64,000 bases of DNA, from positions 101,835 to 165,834 of the forward strand of contig PMLJ01000048.1 of assembly GCA_003158855.1 (NCBI GenBank), in the 5' to 3' direction. Source of the stretch: Acidimicrobiaceae bacterium (lineage in GTDB: Bacteria; Actinomycetota; Acidimicrobiia; Acidimicrobiales; RAAP-2). Below the pieces are notes generated by a model that worked only from the letters and a program-made list of their open reading frames with translations, was not told where the DNA came from and searched no databases. Positions 36,285 to 48,644 of this stretch are shown here, piece by piece; position 1 is the stretch's first letter, and each line of letters opens with the position of its first letter. A program made the position numbers and the translations under genes.

Positions 36285-36937
36285 TGGCTGTCGTTTACGA
36301 CTCGCCCGCCCGCCAGCAGGATCGTCCGTGGACTCAGCGCGGCGCTGCGCAGCGGGTCGTGGGCGCTCACGACGACGGTGGCACCGCCCGCGACGACGTC
36401 GCCCAGGAGACCATCGAAGAACGTGCGGCCGTCGTCGTCGAGCGACGCGTAAGGCTCGTCGAGCAGCCACAGTTCGGGTCGGCGCAGCAGCAGCCACGCG
36501 AGCCCGAGACGCCGGCGCTGGCCGGCGCTCAATTGCCTCGTCGTCGTGTCGATGCGGTGGGTGAGCCCGACGCGCTCGACGACCGATCCGATCTCACCCG
36601 TTGGACGATCGAGGGCGCGAGCGGCGAACACCAAGTTCTCGCGCACGCTGAGATCGTCATAGAAGGACCCCTCGTGGCCGAGCCATCCGACGCGACGGCG
36701 CAGTTGACGTAGGTCGCCTTCGGCGAGGTCGATGCCCGCGACCGTCGCGACGCCCGAGGTTAGCGGGACGAGACCCGCGAGAAGCCGCAGGAGGCTGGTC
36801 TTGCCGGCCCCGTTCGCGCCGGTGACGACGCTCAGTGAACCAGAGGGGATTGCTAGGTCGACACCGCTCAGGAGGGGGAATCCATTGGAGAGGACCACCG
36901 CGTCACGAAGACGGACAACGTCGATATCTCCCGTCAC
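36281..36937 (-). CDS. ccmA: CcmA, ABC transporter ATP-binding protein
   Basis: A 218-residue ABC ATPase: Walker A GANGAGKTSLLRLL, Q-loop region WLGHEGSFYDDLSV, signature LSAGQRRRLGLAWLLLRRP and Walker B ELWLLDEPYASLD. It powers CcmBC-dependent release of holo-CcmE. GTG at 36937 is preferred, with TTG one codon upstream also possible. It begins only 9 nt after the gmd stop on the same strand, so read-through from gmd is likely unless a terminator acts in between. Confidence 0.93.
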   Translation of the reverse strand: MTGDIDVVRLRDAVVLSNGFPLLSGVDLAIPSGSLSVVTGANGAGKTSLLRLLAGLVPLTSGVATVAGIDLAEGDLRQLRRRVGWLGHEGSFYDDLSVRENLVFAARALDRPTGEIGSVVERVGLTHRIDTTTRQLSAGQRRRLGLAWLLLRRPELWLLDEPYASLDDDGRTFFDGLLGDVVAGGATVVVSAHDPLRSAALSPRTILLAGGRVVNDSQ

Positions 36938-36946
36938 CAATCTGGT

Positions 36947-39661
<2,715 letters not shown>

Positions 39662-39665
<4 letters not shown>

Positions 39666-40201
39666 AGGGGCTCTTCGCCCACGAGCGTGGCGAACACCTG
39701 GGCCAGCTCCCAGAGCTCATTCGCGCACGCGACGTACATCGCGTCGTCGCCTCCCGCCGGATCGACGACGTCGAGTGCGGGCTCCAGCGCCAGCGACGCC
39801 ACCACTTCCAACTGAACTCGCAACGGCTCGTCGAGTGGCGCGTACCTCACGAACTGGTGGAGCTGCACCGCTTTTTCTGCGCCCTGGGCGAAGTTGGCGC
39901 GCACGTAGTTGACGTGGTCGGCTTCGCTGGCGAGCACGACGTCGGCCCACGCAACGTCGGCCCCGCTGAGTTGATGGCTGCGGTGCGCGTTGTAGTGGTG
40001 CCCGCCGAGCTCTTCGATGCTGAGCAGCGCGCCGCGCGTTCGCGCGCTCAGGGCCTGTCCCTCGAGGACGAGGGTGCCCGCGGTGCGGACCTTCCAGTCG
40101 GCACCCGTCGCCTCAGCGATCGTCGTCAACATGTAACCGAACATCACCGAGCGCGCAACGTTGCCGGTACAGAGTGTGACGATCTTCAGCGGACGGGCCA
40201 T
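39662..40201 (-). CDS. Low-molecular-weight protein tyrosine phosphatase-like protein
   Basis: A 179-residue LMW-PTP fold protein. The P-loop is Cys11 to Arg17 (LCTGNVARS, C-x5-R), and the distal acidic motif is VDPAGGDDAMY, in the position of the usual DP general acid. LMW-PTPs act on tyrosine kinases of polysaccharide export, and related enzymes act as arsenate reductases. The neighbouring glycan genes favour the former, weakly. Upstream (to the right) begins the island boundary at about 40.29 kb. Confidence 0.85.
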
Positions 40202-40286
40202 GGATGATTGGAACCTACTCGCTCACACGACGAGCCGTTTCTGGCGACGGGCGGCCGCTCTTGGCCCGAGTCGGACGAACGTTCAC

Positions 40287-40365
40287 CTAGTGGATATGCA
40301 CGCCGGAGATCGCGCGCGCGATGATCAAACGCTGGATCTCGCTGGTGCCCTCGAAGATCGTGTAG
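40287..40365 (-). pseudogene. Detached 3' end of acyl-CoA dehydrogenase gene (fragment 1)
   Basis: On the minus strand this encodes [18 protein letters not shown] followed by ISGVHIH and a TAG stop. Apart from the last residue it is the same as the C-terminus of the intact acyl-CoA dehydrogenase at 52282-53496, including the catalytic Glu of the FEGT motif. At DNA level the aligned 69 positions differ from the intact gene at 18 sites, all synonymous. There is no start or upstream coding sequence. It is most simply the original host 3' end, displaced by an insertion. Confidence 0.85.
40297..40365. repeat. 69-bp direct repeat, left copy
   Basis: Identical at every base to 50397-50465 by eye, in the same orientation, and exactly 10,100 bp apart. 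It covers the last codons of an acyl-CoA dehydrogenase gene. Identity ends abruptly after TCGTGTAG on the right and one base before TGCACG on the left (a further AT matches beyond one mismatch). It is interpreted as an attachment site remnant. Confidence 0.85.
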
Positions 40366-40923
40366 GTGTTGGAGGCACATGCATTTTCGCAGGTCAGAGG
40401 CATCATTTTCAGATGATAGCCCCACAAACTGTGGGTCCGCAACGGTCCGACCCCACCAGGGAACCACCTCGCCCCACGTAGTTGGAGCTAGGTGTGCCAG
40501 ATCGCGGAACATCAGCGCGATCTCCGGCATGGCAAGCCCAAACCCCTCGGACCTGCCGCCGACCCGAGTCGACGCCACCTCTGGACCGAGAACGGCGGCA
40601 ACGTTCTTCAAAGAGTCGGACAGATAGGCGCACTTTTGACACCTGAAAACAGGTTCGACCATCGAACGAGTGTGCAGCGAGCGTCCGGTGAACCGATGAA
40701 TGGGGTCCGGCCAAATTACCGGGCGCTAGTTTATCGAAATTGATTCCTCGCCAACCATGATTCCGCGCAACCTTGACATTCGCCTTGGGCGCCATCTCGG
40801 AAGGCGCATTGGTCATCGACTTAGGTTTGGCAGTTTGAGGACGACGGCACGATGCCTATTCTCACTGTCGGAACAGTCGTAGTCACATTGGTTCGACATC
40901 TCATATGGGCCGCACGAGGAACT
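40366..40923. other. Gene-poor island start
   Basis: About 560 bp with no open frame that I can support. Short frames on both strands lack recognisable domains, plausible starts and ribosome binding sites. It looks like decayed or non-coding DNA next to the left attachment-like repeat. Confidence 0.5.
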
Positions 40924-41361
40924 TCAGCCCCGGACAACGAGCACTGAACACTGTGCACTCAACACGCATTCTCTGCTAACCGAGCCGAGAAGCAACTCCT
41001 GTATGCGGCTGAGTCCGCGCGATCCAACCACGAGTAACTCGGCACCGATACTCGCGTGAATCAGCGATTCGGCCGCTGGAGGTTCAACCGTGCGCGCTTC
41101 CACGGTGACTTCGGGGCAACGCAGACGAGCCCGCTCGACTGCGACTTGGATAACCGCGAACTCACTTCTAGCCTCATTCTCCAATAGGGGACTCTCGAGT
41201 ACATCGTGCTCTAACAAGTTCGCATGCACTACTCGCAATTTGGCAGATCGATATCGAGCTTCGTCCGCCGCCCAATCGACGGCGCGTGAGGACGCTTCGG
41301 AGCCATCGACCCCCACAACCACGAATTTCTCCGCCATCACCGCGAGGTCTGGGTTGCCCAT
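40924..41361 (-). CDS. Universal stress protein (UspA family)
   Basis: A 145-residue single-domain Usp. It has FVVVGVDGSEASSRAVDWA at the N-terminus and the ATP-binding pattern GSRGLSRIQELLLGSVS (G-2x-G-9x-G-S) near the C-terminus, followed by SVLVVRG. These proteins bind ATP and act in stress survival. ATG at 41361 gives MGNPDLAVMAEKF; an internal ATG eight codons later (MAEKFVVVG) is closer to the usual family start. It stands alone in the island. Confidence 0.88.
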   Translation of the reverse strand: MGNPDLAVMAEKFVVVGVDGSEASSRAVDWAADEARYRSAKLRVVHANLLEHDVLESPLLENEARSEFAVIQVAVERARLRCPEVTVEARTVEPPAAESLIHASIGAELLVVGSRGLSRIQELLLGSVSRECVLSAQCSVLVVRG

Positions 41362-41979
41362 TTCGCCTCCTAGTCAACTGCTCCTCACTATGTAGCCGAG
41401 AGCGCAGATCAGCCAGAGTCATAAGTCCCATCGATTACGGACGCTGACGCGAGTCAGCACAACATAATTCCGGGGGATGGTGCAGGCACGCGGGCGTCAG
41501 AAGTGGGACATGGTGAACCATGGCGCCTCTCGAGAAGCATTGCTGGGCTGTCCAGATTCTCGCACTCCAGCCTCGTGTCTTTCCACCGCTAAGCGGGTGA
41601 ACTTCCTAGGCGTTGGTATGACTTCTCTTGAGCACCGAGGCGACGACGGAATCGAAGTTCCACATGGGACCGGCTCCCAACTCGTCGCGACCCAACACCA
41701 GATTGGACGCCGGCGCCAGAACTTCGATCGCTCCAAGCATGTGCCCCGTCATTCACCAGTCGAATGGGGCTCCGCATGGCGTCTTCCGCCCCCCGATCGA
41801 GTGCCACTATTTCAACTGTGGACCTCATGACCGATGAGCCGAAGAAGGCCAACCATTTCCGCCGAACAGATCCTTCCTCCACAACTCCACGCTTGTCTAC
41901 GAACTCATAGGATCGGCCCGTCAGCACTTCCCAATTTGATAAGCGACCACTCCCCCTTCCGCCCGAGCTCGTCGACGTG
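41362..41979. other. Stretch without a supportable gene
   Basis: Roughly 620 bp between the Usp gene and the Gmad2 gene. Open frames exist on both strands but have no recognisable domain or convincing codon pattern, and no clear ribosome binding site. Confidence 0.45.
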
Positions 41980-42669
41980 TCACTTAAGGAAGGCAACTCG
42001 AATCACGCTGGCTTCAACCACGTGTCCATCCTTGGCGGAGTAAGTACGGAAGAGGAGCGCCCCACGTCGATACGACGGCGGAGCGAACGATACTGACTTA
42101 CTGAAAGGACCCATCTTCCCCAACGAGCCACCCATTACCGTCTCACTCTTCAACGGGGTGAGAGTCTCATCCTGAAGCACCTCAACATTCACGACAGCTT
42201 CATACGCGGTGCTGCGGCCCTTGAGCAAGACCGGTGATCCAATACTCTCCATCGCTGACGGAGTCGTCACCATGATGTCCGGGCACGATGCGCCGAGGAC
42301 CCACCATGAGTTCGCCGGTGTCAACTGGCGCAGAATTATGGTGGTCACGGGTCCAGTCGGCGTGGCCTTGACGGGAACTTCACCCGAGCGACTGTCGCCC
42401 TGTTGGAAGGATCCCACTAACGGACTGGTGAACCCGAGGTAGTCCGTGGCGAATGCCTCCGCCGCCAGAACTGGATCGCCGAAGCGTGTCACCGTTGAAG
42501 CGAAGGGCCATATAGCCGTTTCGGGTTGTGCGACCGAGCCAAGCGTGGTGGTGGATTGCGCTGACGTCGTTGACGTTGACTCCCGTCCCCATTGGCGCCC
42601 AACTGCAACACCCATTACCCCAACGACAATCAGTGCGCTCACCGCAACGGCGACCACTCGCTTGCTCAC
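41980..42669 (-). CDS. Membrane-anchored protein with Gmad2-like Ig domain
   Basis: A 229-residue protein: N-terminal hydrophobic anchor (VVAVAVSALIVVGVMGVAVG), a Ser/Thr-rich linker (TSTTSAQSTTTLGS), a middle domain, and a C-terminal region resembling Gmad2, the Ig-like domain first described in spore germination proteins (VTTPSAMESIGSPVLLKG ... TAYEAVVNVEVLQ ... GKMGPFSKSVSFAPP). It is predicted to be extracytoplasmic. Start GTG at 42669 puts the anchor at the N-terminus; the frame extends to a TTG at 42711. Role unknown. Confidence 0.65.
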   Translation of the reverse strand: MSKRVVAVAVSALIVVGVMGVAVGRQWGRESTSTTSAQSTTTLGSVAQPETAIWPFASTVTRFGDPVLAAEAFATDYLGFTSPLVGSFQQGDSRSGEVPVKATPTGPVTTIILRQLTPANSWWVLGASCPDIMVTTPSAMESIGSPVLLKGRSTAYEAVVNVEVLQDETLTPLKSETVMGGSLGKMGPFSKSVSFAPPSYRRGALLFRTYSAKDGHVVEASVIRVAFLK

Positions 42670-43005
42670 GCTCTCATCGTTACCAGTTGTCGTTGAAGTG
42701 AACAGGGGCAAACGTCACATGATGCTGAAGCCTGGGGTGCCCGCGCGGCACGTCCCGTGCGGGGAGGTCAAACTGCTTTCAGCGAGGATTGGCGGATTCG
42801 AGGGCCCGACGCGACGGTTCTGCCACCTTGCGCTGGCTGTGAGAAGAATGCCGATGACTGTTACATTCGCTACAGAGCGGCCGAACGCGAGGCCACGTCC
42901 CTCGTCGTAAGCGCGAAATGGAGGCGATTCGGTGACCTACGTCCAAACGATGGATGACGCGCCCGCCCAGGGCATGTCTGGGTACTTCCTGTTTCGCACG
43001 GTGAC

Positions 43006-45408
43006 ATGAAGGACGATCGCGCCCAGAGCCCCTTGACCGATGCTGCTGGCAGCGGCGCCATCGTGCAGACCAAGCCCACGGGCCTGAGTGCCGACGAGGT
43101 CGCAGCGCGGGTCACCATGGGGCAGAACAATGAAGGCGGCGAACGCACGAGCCGAACAGTGGGCGAGATTCTCAGGGCCAACATCTTGACCCGGTTCAAC
43201 CTCCTTCTCGGCACGCTGTTCATCGCGATCGTCGCCGTTGGTCAATTGCAGGATGCACTCTTCGGCATCGTTCTGATCGCCAATGCCCTCATCGGGATCG
43301 TGCAAGAGTTACGGGCGAAACGCACCCTCGATCACCTCGCCGTGCTCAGCGCACCGTGCGCCAGCGTCGTTCGCGACGGCACCGAGCAGAAGGTCTCGAT
43401 CGACGCCGTCGTGCTCGATGATCTGGTCAGCCTGCACGCGGGTGACCAGATCGTGGCCGATGGGATCGTCCGAGTGGCCGCTGGGCTCCAGGTTGACGAA
43501 TCCCTGCTCACCGGTGAGGCCGAGCCGGTCGACAAGAGACTGGGTGAGCAGGTGCTCTCTGGGAGCTTCGTAGTTGCCGGAGCGGGTCGCTACCAGGCGA
43601 CCGCGGTGGGCGCTGACGCCTATGCCCGCAAGCTCGCAACCGACGCACGGCGCTTCACCCCGGCGCGCTCCGAGCTGATCGACGGAATCAACCGCATCCT
43701 GCGGTACGTGACCTGGGCGATTTTCCCGATCGGGGTGATATTGCTCGTCAGTCAGCTGCACGCAAAAGAGAGCGTCACTGACGCCGTCAGCGGTACCGTC
43801 GCCGGACTCGTCGGCATGGTGCCGCAAGGGCTCATCCTCCTGACGAGCATCGCCTTCGCGGTGGCGGCGGTGTCGCTTGCCCGGAGAAACGTGCTGGTCC
43901 AGGAGCTCTCTGCGATCGAGGCGCTCGCTCGCGTCGACGTCGTGTGCTTCGACAAGACCGGGACGCTCACCGACGGGTCCATCGTCTTGGACAGGATCGA
44001 GCTGGTCGGAGACTCGTTGCCCGTCGAGGCTGCTCTCGGGGCGCTGGCGCATGACGAGAACGCCAATGCGACCCTGGGGGCGATCGGGCAGGCCTTCCCG
44101 CCTGCAGATGGCTGGACCCGTGACAGTTCGGTCCCCTTCTCATCGGCGCGCAAGTGGAGTGCAGCGAGCTTCGGCGACTACGGCACCTGGGTTCTCGGTG
44201 CGCCGGAATTGGTGCTACTCGCTGGCGACGAGCCGACGCTCAAGCGGGCCGAAGAGCTTGCTGCGACCGGCCAGCGGGTCCTGGTGCTTGCCCACACCGA
44301 CGCCCGCCTTGAGGGCGATACTTTGCCCCCCGACGTGCACGCAGCCGCGCTCGTGCTCTTCGCCGAGCGGGTCCGCGACGACGCGGCATCGACGCTCGCC
44401 TACTTCGCAAGGCAGGGCGTCGCCACCAAGGTGATCTCAGGTGACAACCCCCTCACCGTCGCGGCAATCGCGACACGGGTGGGTTTGGCGGACGCGGGGC
44501 AGCCCGTGGACGCTCGCGACCTACCCGACGACACCGACGCTCTCGGGAGGATTCTCGAGGAGCGCTCAGTCTTTGGCCGAGTGACGCCCCGTCAGAAGCA
44601 GGCCATGGTCACCGCGCTGCAGGCGAGAGGCCACACCGTGGCCATGGCTGGCGACGGCGTTAATGACGCATTGGCCCTCAAGCTCGCCGATATTGGCATC
44701 GCCATGGGCTCCGGTGCACCTGCCACTAGGGCGGTCGCCCAGATTGTCCTGCTCGATGGGTGCTTTGAAACGATGCCCGAGGTCGTGGCTGCGGGTCGCA
44801 GGGTCACCGCCAACATCGAGCGAGTCGCGAACGTCTTCATCGCTAAAACGGCCTGGGCGACGACGCTGGCCGTGACGGTCAGCGTCCTCCTGTGGCCCTA
44901 CCCTTTTCTGCCTCGCCATCTCACCATCATCGATACCCTGACTATTGGCATTCCCACGTTCTTCCTGGCGCTCGCACCGAACCTGCGCCGCTACACGCCC
45001 GGATTCGTCGACCGGGTCCTTCGCTTTGCAATCCCGACCGGGCTCATCGTGGCTGCCTCGGTGTTCGCCGCTTACGCGCTGGCTCGATCCAAGAACCTCT
45101 CGCTAATAGAGCAGCGCACGGGCGCCACGCTCGTCGCACTCATGCTCAGCCTGACCGTGCTGGTGCTCGTCGCGCTGCCGTTAACCTGGCGTCGAGCACT
45201 GATTGTTGCAGCGGTGGCTGTGGGCTTCGTCCTGTTGTTTCCTATTGCCGCGGTTCGATCGTTCTACGCGCTGCGCCTGCCAACCGAAATTCTCGCAGCC
45301 ACCCTTCTCATCGGCATCGCCGGCATGGCGCTGATGATCACGGTGTGGATAGTCTCGCGACGCCTCGGCGGGGACCCCGACGCTGCTGTCTTGGCGGGTG
45401 GTGGCTGA
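43006..45408 (+). CDS. P-type cation ATPase, CtpE-like
   Basis: An 800-residue P-type ATPase. Order: actuator domain with VDESLLTGEAEPVDK, M4 with VGMVPQGLILLTSIAFAV, phosphorylation site CFDKTGTLTDGS (Asp316), a short nucleotide-binding domain (SSARKWSAASF), hinge MAGDGVNDALALKLADIGIA, then six C-terminal helices. The M4 sequence and lack of an N-terminal metal domain resemble mycobacterial CtpE, a calcium-uptake pump; the ion specificity here is inference. ATG at 43006 is in the island, preceded by gene-poor DNA. Confidence 0.87.
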   Translation: MKDDRAQSPLTDAAGSGAIVQTKPTGLSADEVAARVTMGQNNEGGERTSRTVGEILRANILTRFNLLLGTLFIAIVAVGQLQDALFGIVLIANALIGIVQELRAKRTLDHLAVLSAPCASVVRDGTEQKVSIDAVVLDDLVSLHAGDQIVADGIVRVAAGLQVDESLLTGEAEPVDKRLGEQVLSGSFVVAGAGRYQATAVGADAYARKLATDARRFTPARSELIDGINRILRYVTWAIFPIGVILLVSQLHAKESVTDAVSGTVAGLVGMVPQGLILLTSIAFAVAAVSLARRNVLVQELSAIEALARVDVVCFDKTGTLTDGSIVLDRIELVGDSLPVEAALGALAHDENANATLGAIGQAFPPADGWTRDSSVPFSSARKWSAASFGDYGTWVLGAPELVLLAGDEPTLKRAEELAATGQRVLVLAHTDARLEGDTLPPDVHAAALVLFAERVRDDAASTLAYFARQGVATKVISGDNPLTVAAIATRVGLADAGQPVDARDLPDDTDALGRILEERSVFGRVTPRQKQAMVTALQARGHTVAMAGDGVNDALALKLADIGIAMGSGAPATRAVAQIVLLDGCFETMPEVVAAGRRVTANIERVANVFIAKTAWATTLAVTVSVLLWPYPFLPRHLTIIDTLTIGIPTFFLALAPNLRRYTPGFVDRVLRFAIPTGLIVAASVFAAYALARSKNLSLIEQRTGATLVALMLSLTVLVLVALPLTWRRALIVAAVAVGFVLLFPIAAVRSFYALRLPTEILAATLLIGIAGMALMITVWIVSRRLGGDPDAAVLAGGG

Positions 45409-45881
45409 CCTCGCGACGGGGCTTCGTGACTGGAGGTCCCACTTAGGTCCAGATCTGATGGTTTGCCCTAACACCGAGTGTGTGCCAAGCGTCCGACCGC
45501 AGAGCACAGAGTCAACCAATCAGTTCGAACCACCGGACTCGTCGATCCGTCGATCGCTGGACGAAGGTGTCAGCCGAACCCTCGCCGCTAATCGGATGAA
45601 GGAACCGAAGTTTGCATGATTCGTCTGCATAAGCCCTCGGTTGGTTTTGAGGGTGCGCTCCCGATATCGCAGCTCTCGCAAACTGCGGGTGAGGAAAGGT
45701 GCTCGAGAAGAGCAGCGATTAGGCGGGTGTTGCTGACTCGGAACTCTTGTGGCATCGGAGGCCCGAAATCATTGTTCTGCTACCGGACAATGGCGCTTCG
45801 AACGCTGGATTGGGCCCAGTGTCTGAGATTTGATCTCTTTCCCCAATCGTGATTCATTACGCATTGTTGTACAACGAGTCT
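45409..45881. other. Non-coding island stretch
   Basis: About 470 bp after the CtpE-like gene. Two short frames are open but show no domain and no good start region. Composition is clearly more AT-rich than the flanking ATPase genes. Confidence 0.4.
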
Positions 45882-46058
45882 ATGTTTGACTTTCGGTCGA
45901 CTCTCGGCGTAGTTCGAACACTGACGGTCACGTCAGTGGTTTCTGCGTCTACCCTTCTCCTTGTTGCCGTCAGTCCTCCAGCCGCACATGCTACAAACGT
46001 CATCGTTCCGTCTTGTGATGGTTCGAGCCTAGGAAGTGCGTTCGTCAGCCACCAGTAG
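45882..46058 (+). pseudogene. 5' fragment of a secreted-protein gene
   Basis: A 58-residue frame from ATG at 45882 that is almost entirely a signal peptide: a short basic start (MFDFRSTLGVVRTL), a hydrophobic core (VVSASTLLLVAVS) and an AHA-type cleavage site (PPAAHATN), followed by only about 19 residues before a stop. It looks like the beginning of an exported protein, possibly a choice-of-anchor or repeat protein, truncated by decay. It could instead be a very small secreted peptide. The next 250 bp carry no supportable gene. Confidence 0.4.
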
Positions 46059-46307
46059 AGATGGGGCATATGGTCACCACCATCGCCATATCGAATATCC
46101 GAACCACGACCAGCGCACTTGGTGGTTACCCAGACCTTGTCGGTCTTCGCGGGAAAAGGAAAGCAAATTGCAGGTCACAGGTCACGGTACCTACGGCTGA
46201 AATCTTCGCCGCACGACCCTCGCGCGCGATCGACGCTTCACCACACTGGCAATACGAAATGACTTTGGACCCCACCCTTCGCATCTTGCACGCACGAAAA
46301 TAAAGGC

Positions 46308-48644
46308 ATGTCCCCTCTCACGTCGAAAGCGGCGACACACGCGGGCGCGCGCCTCCTACCCTTCGTGACCCTGGCGCTGGCGACTATTTGCCTGATCGTG
46401 GGCGCGGTCCTACACATCGCGTCACAATCCGGGCCGGGCGATGTTGCCTGGATGGTGTCAGCCGCCGTCGGCATCGCCTTCTCACTCGTGTCCACCGCGC
46501 GTAGCCTTCGTCGCGGCCAACTGGGCGTGGACATCATCGCCCTGCTCGCGCTGTCGGGCGCGCTATCGGTGCGTGAGTTCCTCGCCGCAGCCGTGGTCAG
46601 TGTCATGCTCTCCAGTGGCGGGGCCATCGAGATGTGGGCGGCGGGCCAAGCTCGACGTGACCTGCAGGCCCTACTCAAGCGAGCTCCTCACTTCGCTCAT
46701 CTGCACCGCGCTGATCAACTAGTGACCCTCGATTTGGCTGAGGTGATGCCCGGCGACCTGCTCATGGTCGCCACCGGAGAACTGGTGCCGGTGGACGGGA
46801 TGATCTCGTCGGGATCGGCGACTCTGGACGAGTCGGCCCTCACCGGCGAGTCACTGCCTATCGAGAGATTGCGTGGCGAGAACGTGCGAAGCGGCACGCT
46901 CAACGCCGGCGCGCCCTTCGACATGCGCGCGACCACCACCAGTGCCGACAGCACCTATTCGGGCATCGTGCGCCTGGTGAGCGAGGCCGAGTCGTCCCAG
47001 CCGCCTTTCGTCCGACTGGCCGATCGCTACGCTCTCGGCTTCCTCGCGCTGACCTTGGTGGGAGCCACGCTGGCGTGGATGCTTGGGGGAGCGGATCGCG
47101 CGGTCGCCCTGCTCGTGGTGGCCACACCGTGCCCCCTCATACTCGCGGCGCCCGCGGCATTCGTTTCAGGTCTCTCGCGCGCCGCACGACGGGGCATCGT
47201 GGTCAAGGGCGGCGCGGTTCTCGAACGCCTTGCCCAATGCACCACCGTGCTGATGGACAAGACCGGCACCTTGACCCAGGGCAGGCCGCGGATGGTGGAC
47301 ATCGTGACCGCGGGAGCCCTCGGTCCTGACGAGATCCTCAATGCGGCCGCGTCGCTGGACCAAGTGTCACCCCACGTGCTCGCGAGCGCAATTGTCCAGG
47401 CGGCTCTGGAGAAGAGGTTGGCCCTCGTCGTTCCTCGCGACGTGAGCGAGGTGCTCGGAGAAGGGATTTCCGGCACGGTGGCGGGCCGTCGGGTCTCAGT
47501 CGGGCACGCCCCGTGGACCGGCGTCCGCGGTACGCCGGCGTGGGCCAAGTCCACGCTGCGGCGCGCCCGCCTGGACGGCTCGCTCACCGTCTTAGTCTCC
47601 CTGGACGACGAGCCCGCCGGCGTCCTCGTTTTCGAGGATCCTCTGAGGCTCGAAGCGCCGCGAACCATACGCGCCCTGCGCCGCGACGGCGTGTCACGAA
47701 TTGTCATGGTCTCGGGAGATCGAGTCGAGGTCGCCGAGACCGTAGGAGCAGTCATCGGCGTGGACGACGTTCTAGCCGAGCGCACCCCGGCCGAGAAGCT
47801 CGACATCGTTCGCATCGAGTCGGCGTGCGCACCGACCATCATGATCGGCGACGGCATCAACGACGCACCCGCACTCGCCCTGGCCGACGTCGGCGTCGCG
47901 ATGGGCACCAGAGGCTCGACGGCAGCGACCGAAGCGGCGGACGTCGTGCTGACGATCGACACGATCGATCGCCTGGGCGAAGCGATCTCGCTCGCCAAGC
48001 GCACGGTGCGCATCGCGCGCCAGAGCGTCATTGCGGGTATGGCGATGTCGCTGGTGGCCATGACCGCTGCGGCGGCCGGGCTGCTGCCAGCAGTCGACGG
48101 TGCAGTGCTCCAGGAGATGATCGACGTAGCGGCGATCCTAAACGCGCTGAGAGCACTGCGCGACACACCGAATCGCGTCCGCCTGAGCGACGAGGATGCC
48201 GCGCTCACGAAGAGGTTCTGGGAGGAGCACGTCTCGATACGCGCAGACATCGCGGAGCTGCGCGAGGTAGCCGACCAGCTGAGCTCAATGGACGCCCGAT
48301 CGGCCCTCGCCGCGGTAGCTCACGAGTATGAAGTGCTTATCACCGAGGTCGTGCCCCACGAGCAGGCTGAAGAGCGCGAACTCTATCCGGAGCTGGGTCG
48401 AATCACGGGCCAGCGGAGCCTCGCCGCCGCGATGAGCCGGGCCCACGTTGAGATCAAGCACCAGGTCCGCAGGCTCGGCCAATTGCTCGAAGACATCGAA
48501 CCTGATGGGGTCGATGACGCGGATATTACCGAGCTTCGCGGCATACTGTACGGTCTCCACGCAATCTTGAAGCTGCATACTGCCCAGGAGGATGAGGACT
48601 TCCTCTCGCTTGTCGACGGCGTGACCGCCTCCCAGAGCCGCTAG
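46308..48644 (+). CDS. P1B-5-type metal ATPase with C-terminal hemerythrin domain
   Basis: A 778-residue heavy-metal ATPase. The transmembrane metal motif is TPCP (273-276, ATPCPLILAAP), the phosphorylation site DKTGTLTQGRP starts at Asp317, the actuator has DESALTGESLPIE, and the hinge is GDGINDAPALALADVG. There is no N-terminal metal-binding domain. After the last helices a hemerythrin-like helical bundle (about 640-775) follows, with His/Glu ligands in RFWEEHVSIRADI, VVPHEQAEERELYP, MSRAHVEIKHQV and LHTAQEDEDFL. TPC motif plus hemerythrin defines subgroup P1B-5, whose studied members are linked to Ni and Fe export. Confidence 0.9.
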   Translation: MSPLTSKAATHAGARLLPFVTLALATICLIVGAVLHIASQSGPGDVAWMVSAAVGIAFSLVSTARSLRRGQLGVDIIALLALSGALSVREFLAAAVVSVMLSSGGAIEMWAAGQARRDLQALLKRAPHFAHLHRADQLVTLDLAEVMPGDLLMVATGELVPVDGMISSGSATLDESALTGESLPIERLRGENVRSGTLNAGAPFDMRATTTSADSTYSGIVRLVSEAESSQPPFVRLADRYALGFLALTLVGATLAWMLGGADRAVALLVVATPCPLILAAPAAFVSGLSRAARRGIVVKGGAVLERLAQCTTVLMDKTGTLTQGRPRMVDIVTAGALGPDEILNAAASLDQVSPHVLASAIVQAALEKRLALVVPRDVSEVLGEGISGTVAGRRVSVGHAPWTGVRGTPAWAKSTLRRARLDGSLTVLVSLDDEPAGVLVFEDPLRLEAPRTIRALRRDGVSRIVMVSGDRVEVAETVGAVIGVDDVLAERTPAEKLDIVRIESACAPTIMIGDGINDAPALALADVGVAMGTRGSTAATEAADVVLTIDTIDRLGEAISLAKRTVRIARQSVIAGMAMSLVAMTAAAAGLLPAVDGAVLQEMIDVAAILNALRALRDTPNRVRLSDEDAALTKRFWEEHVSIRADIAELREVADQLSSMDARSALAAVAHEYEVLITEVVPHEQAEERELYPELGRITGQRSLAAAMSRAHVEIKHQVRRLGQLLEDIEPDGVDDADITELRGILYGLHAILKLHTAQEDEDFLSLVDGVTASQSR

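Noticed and set aside
40186..40662. Minus-strand frame of 158 residues at the island edge
   Set aside because: Its N-terminal part has two CxxC-like cysteines, but it reads through fragment 1 in a different frame and has no plausible domain or start.
41477..41996. Overlapping frames on both strands between Usp and the Gmad2 gene
   Set aside because: Neither shows a domain, a signal peptide or a ribosome binding site, and the coding periodicity looks weak.
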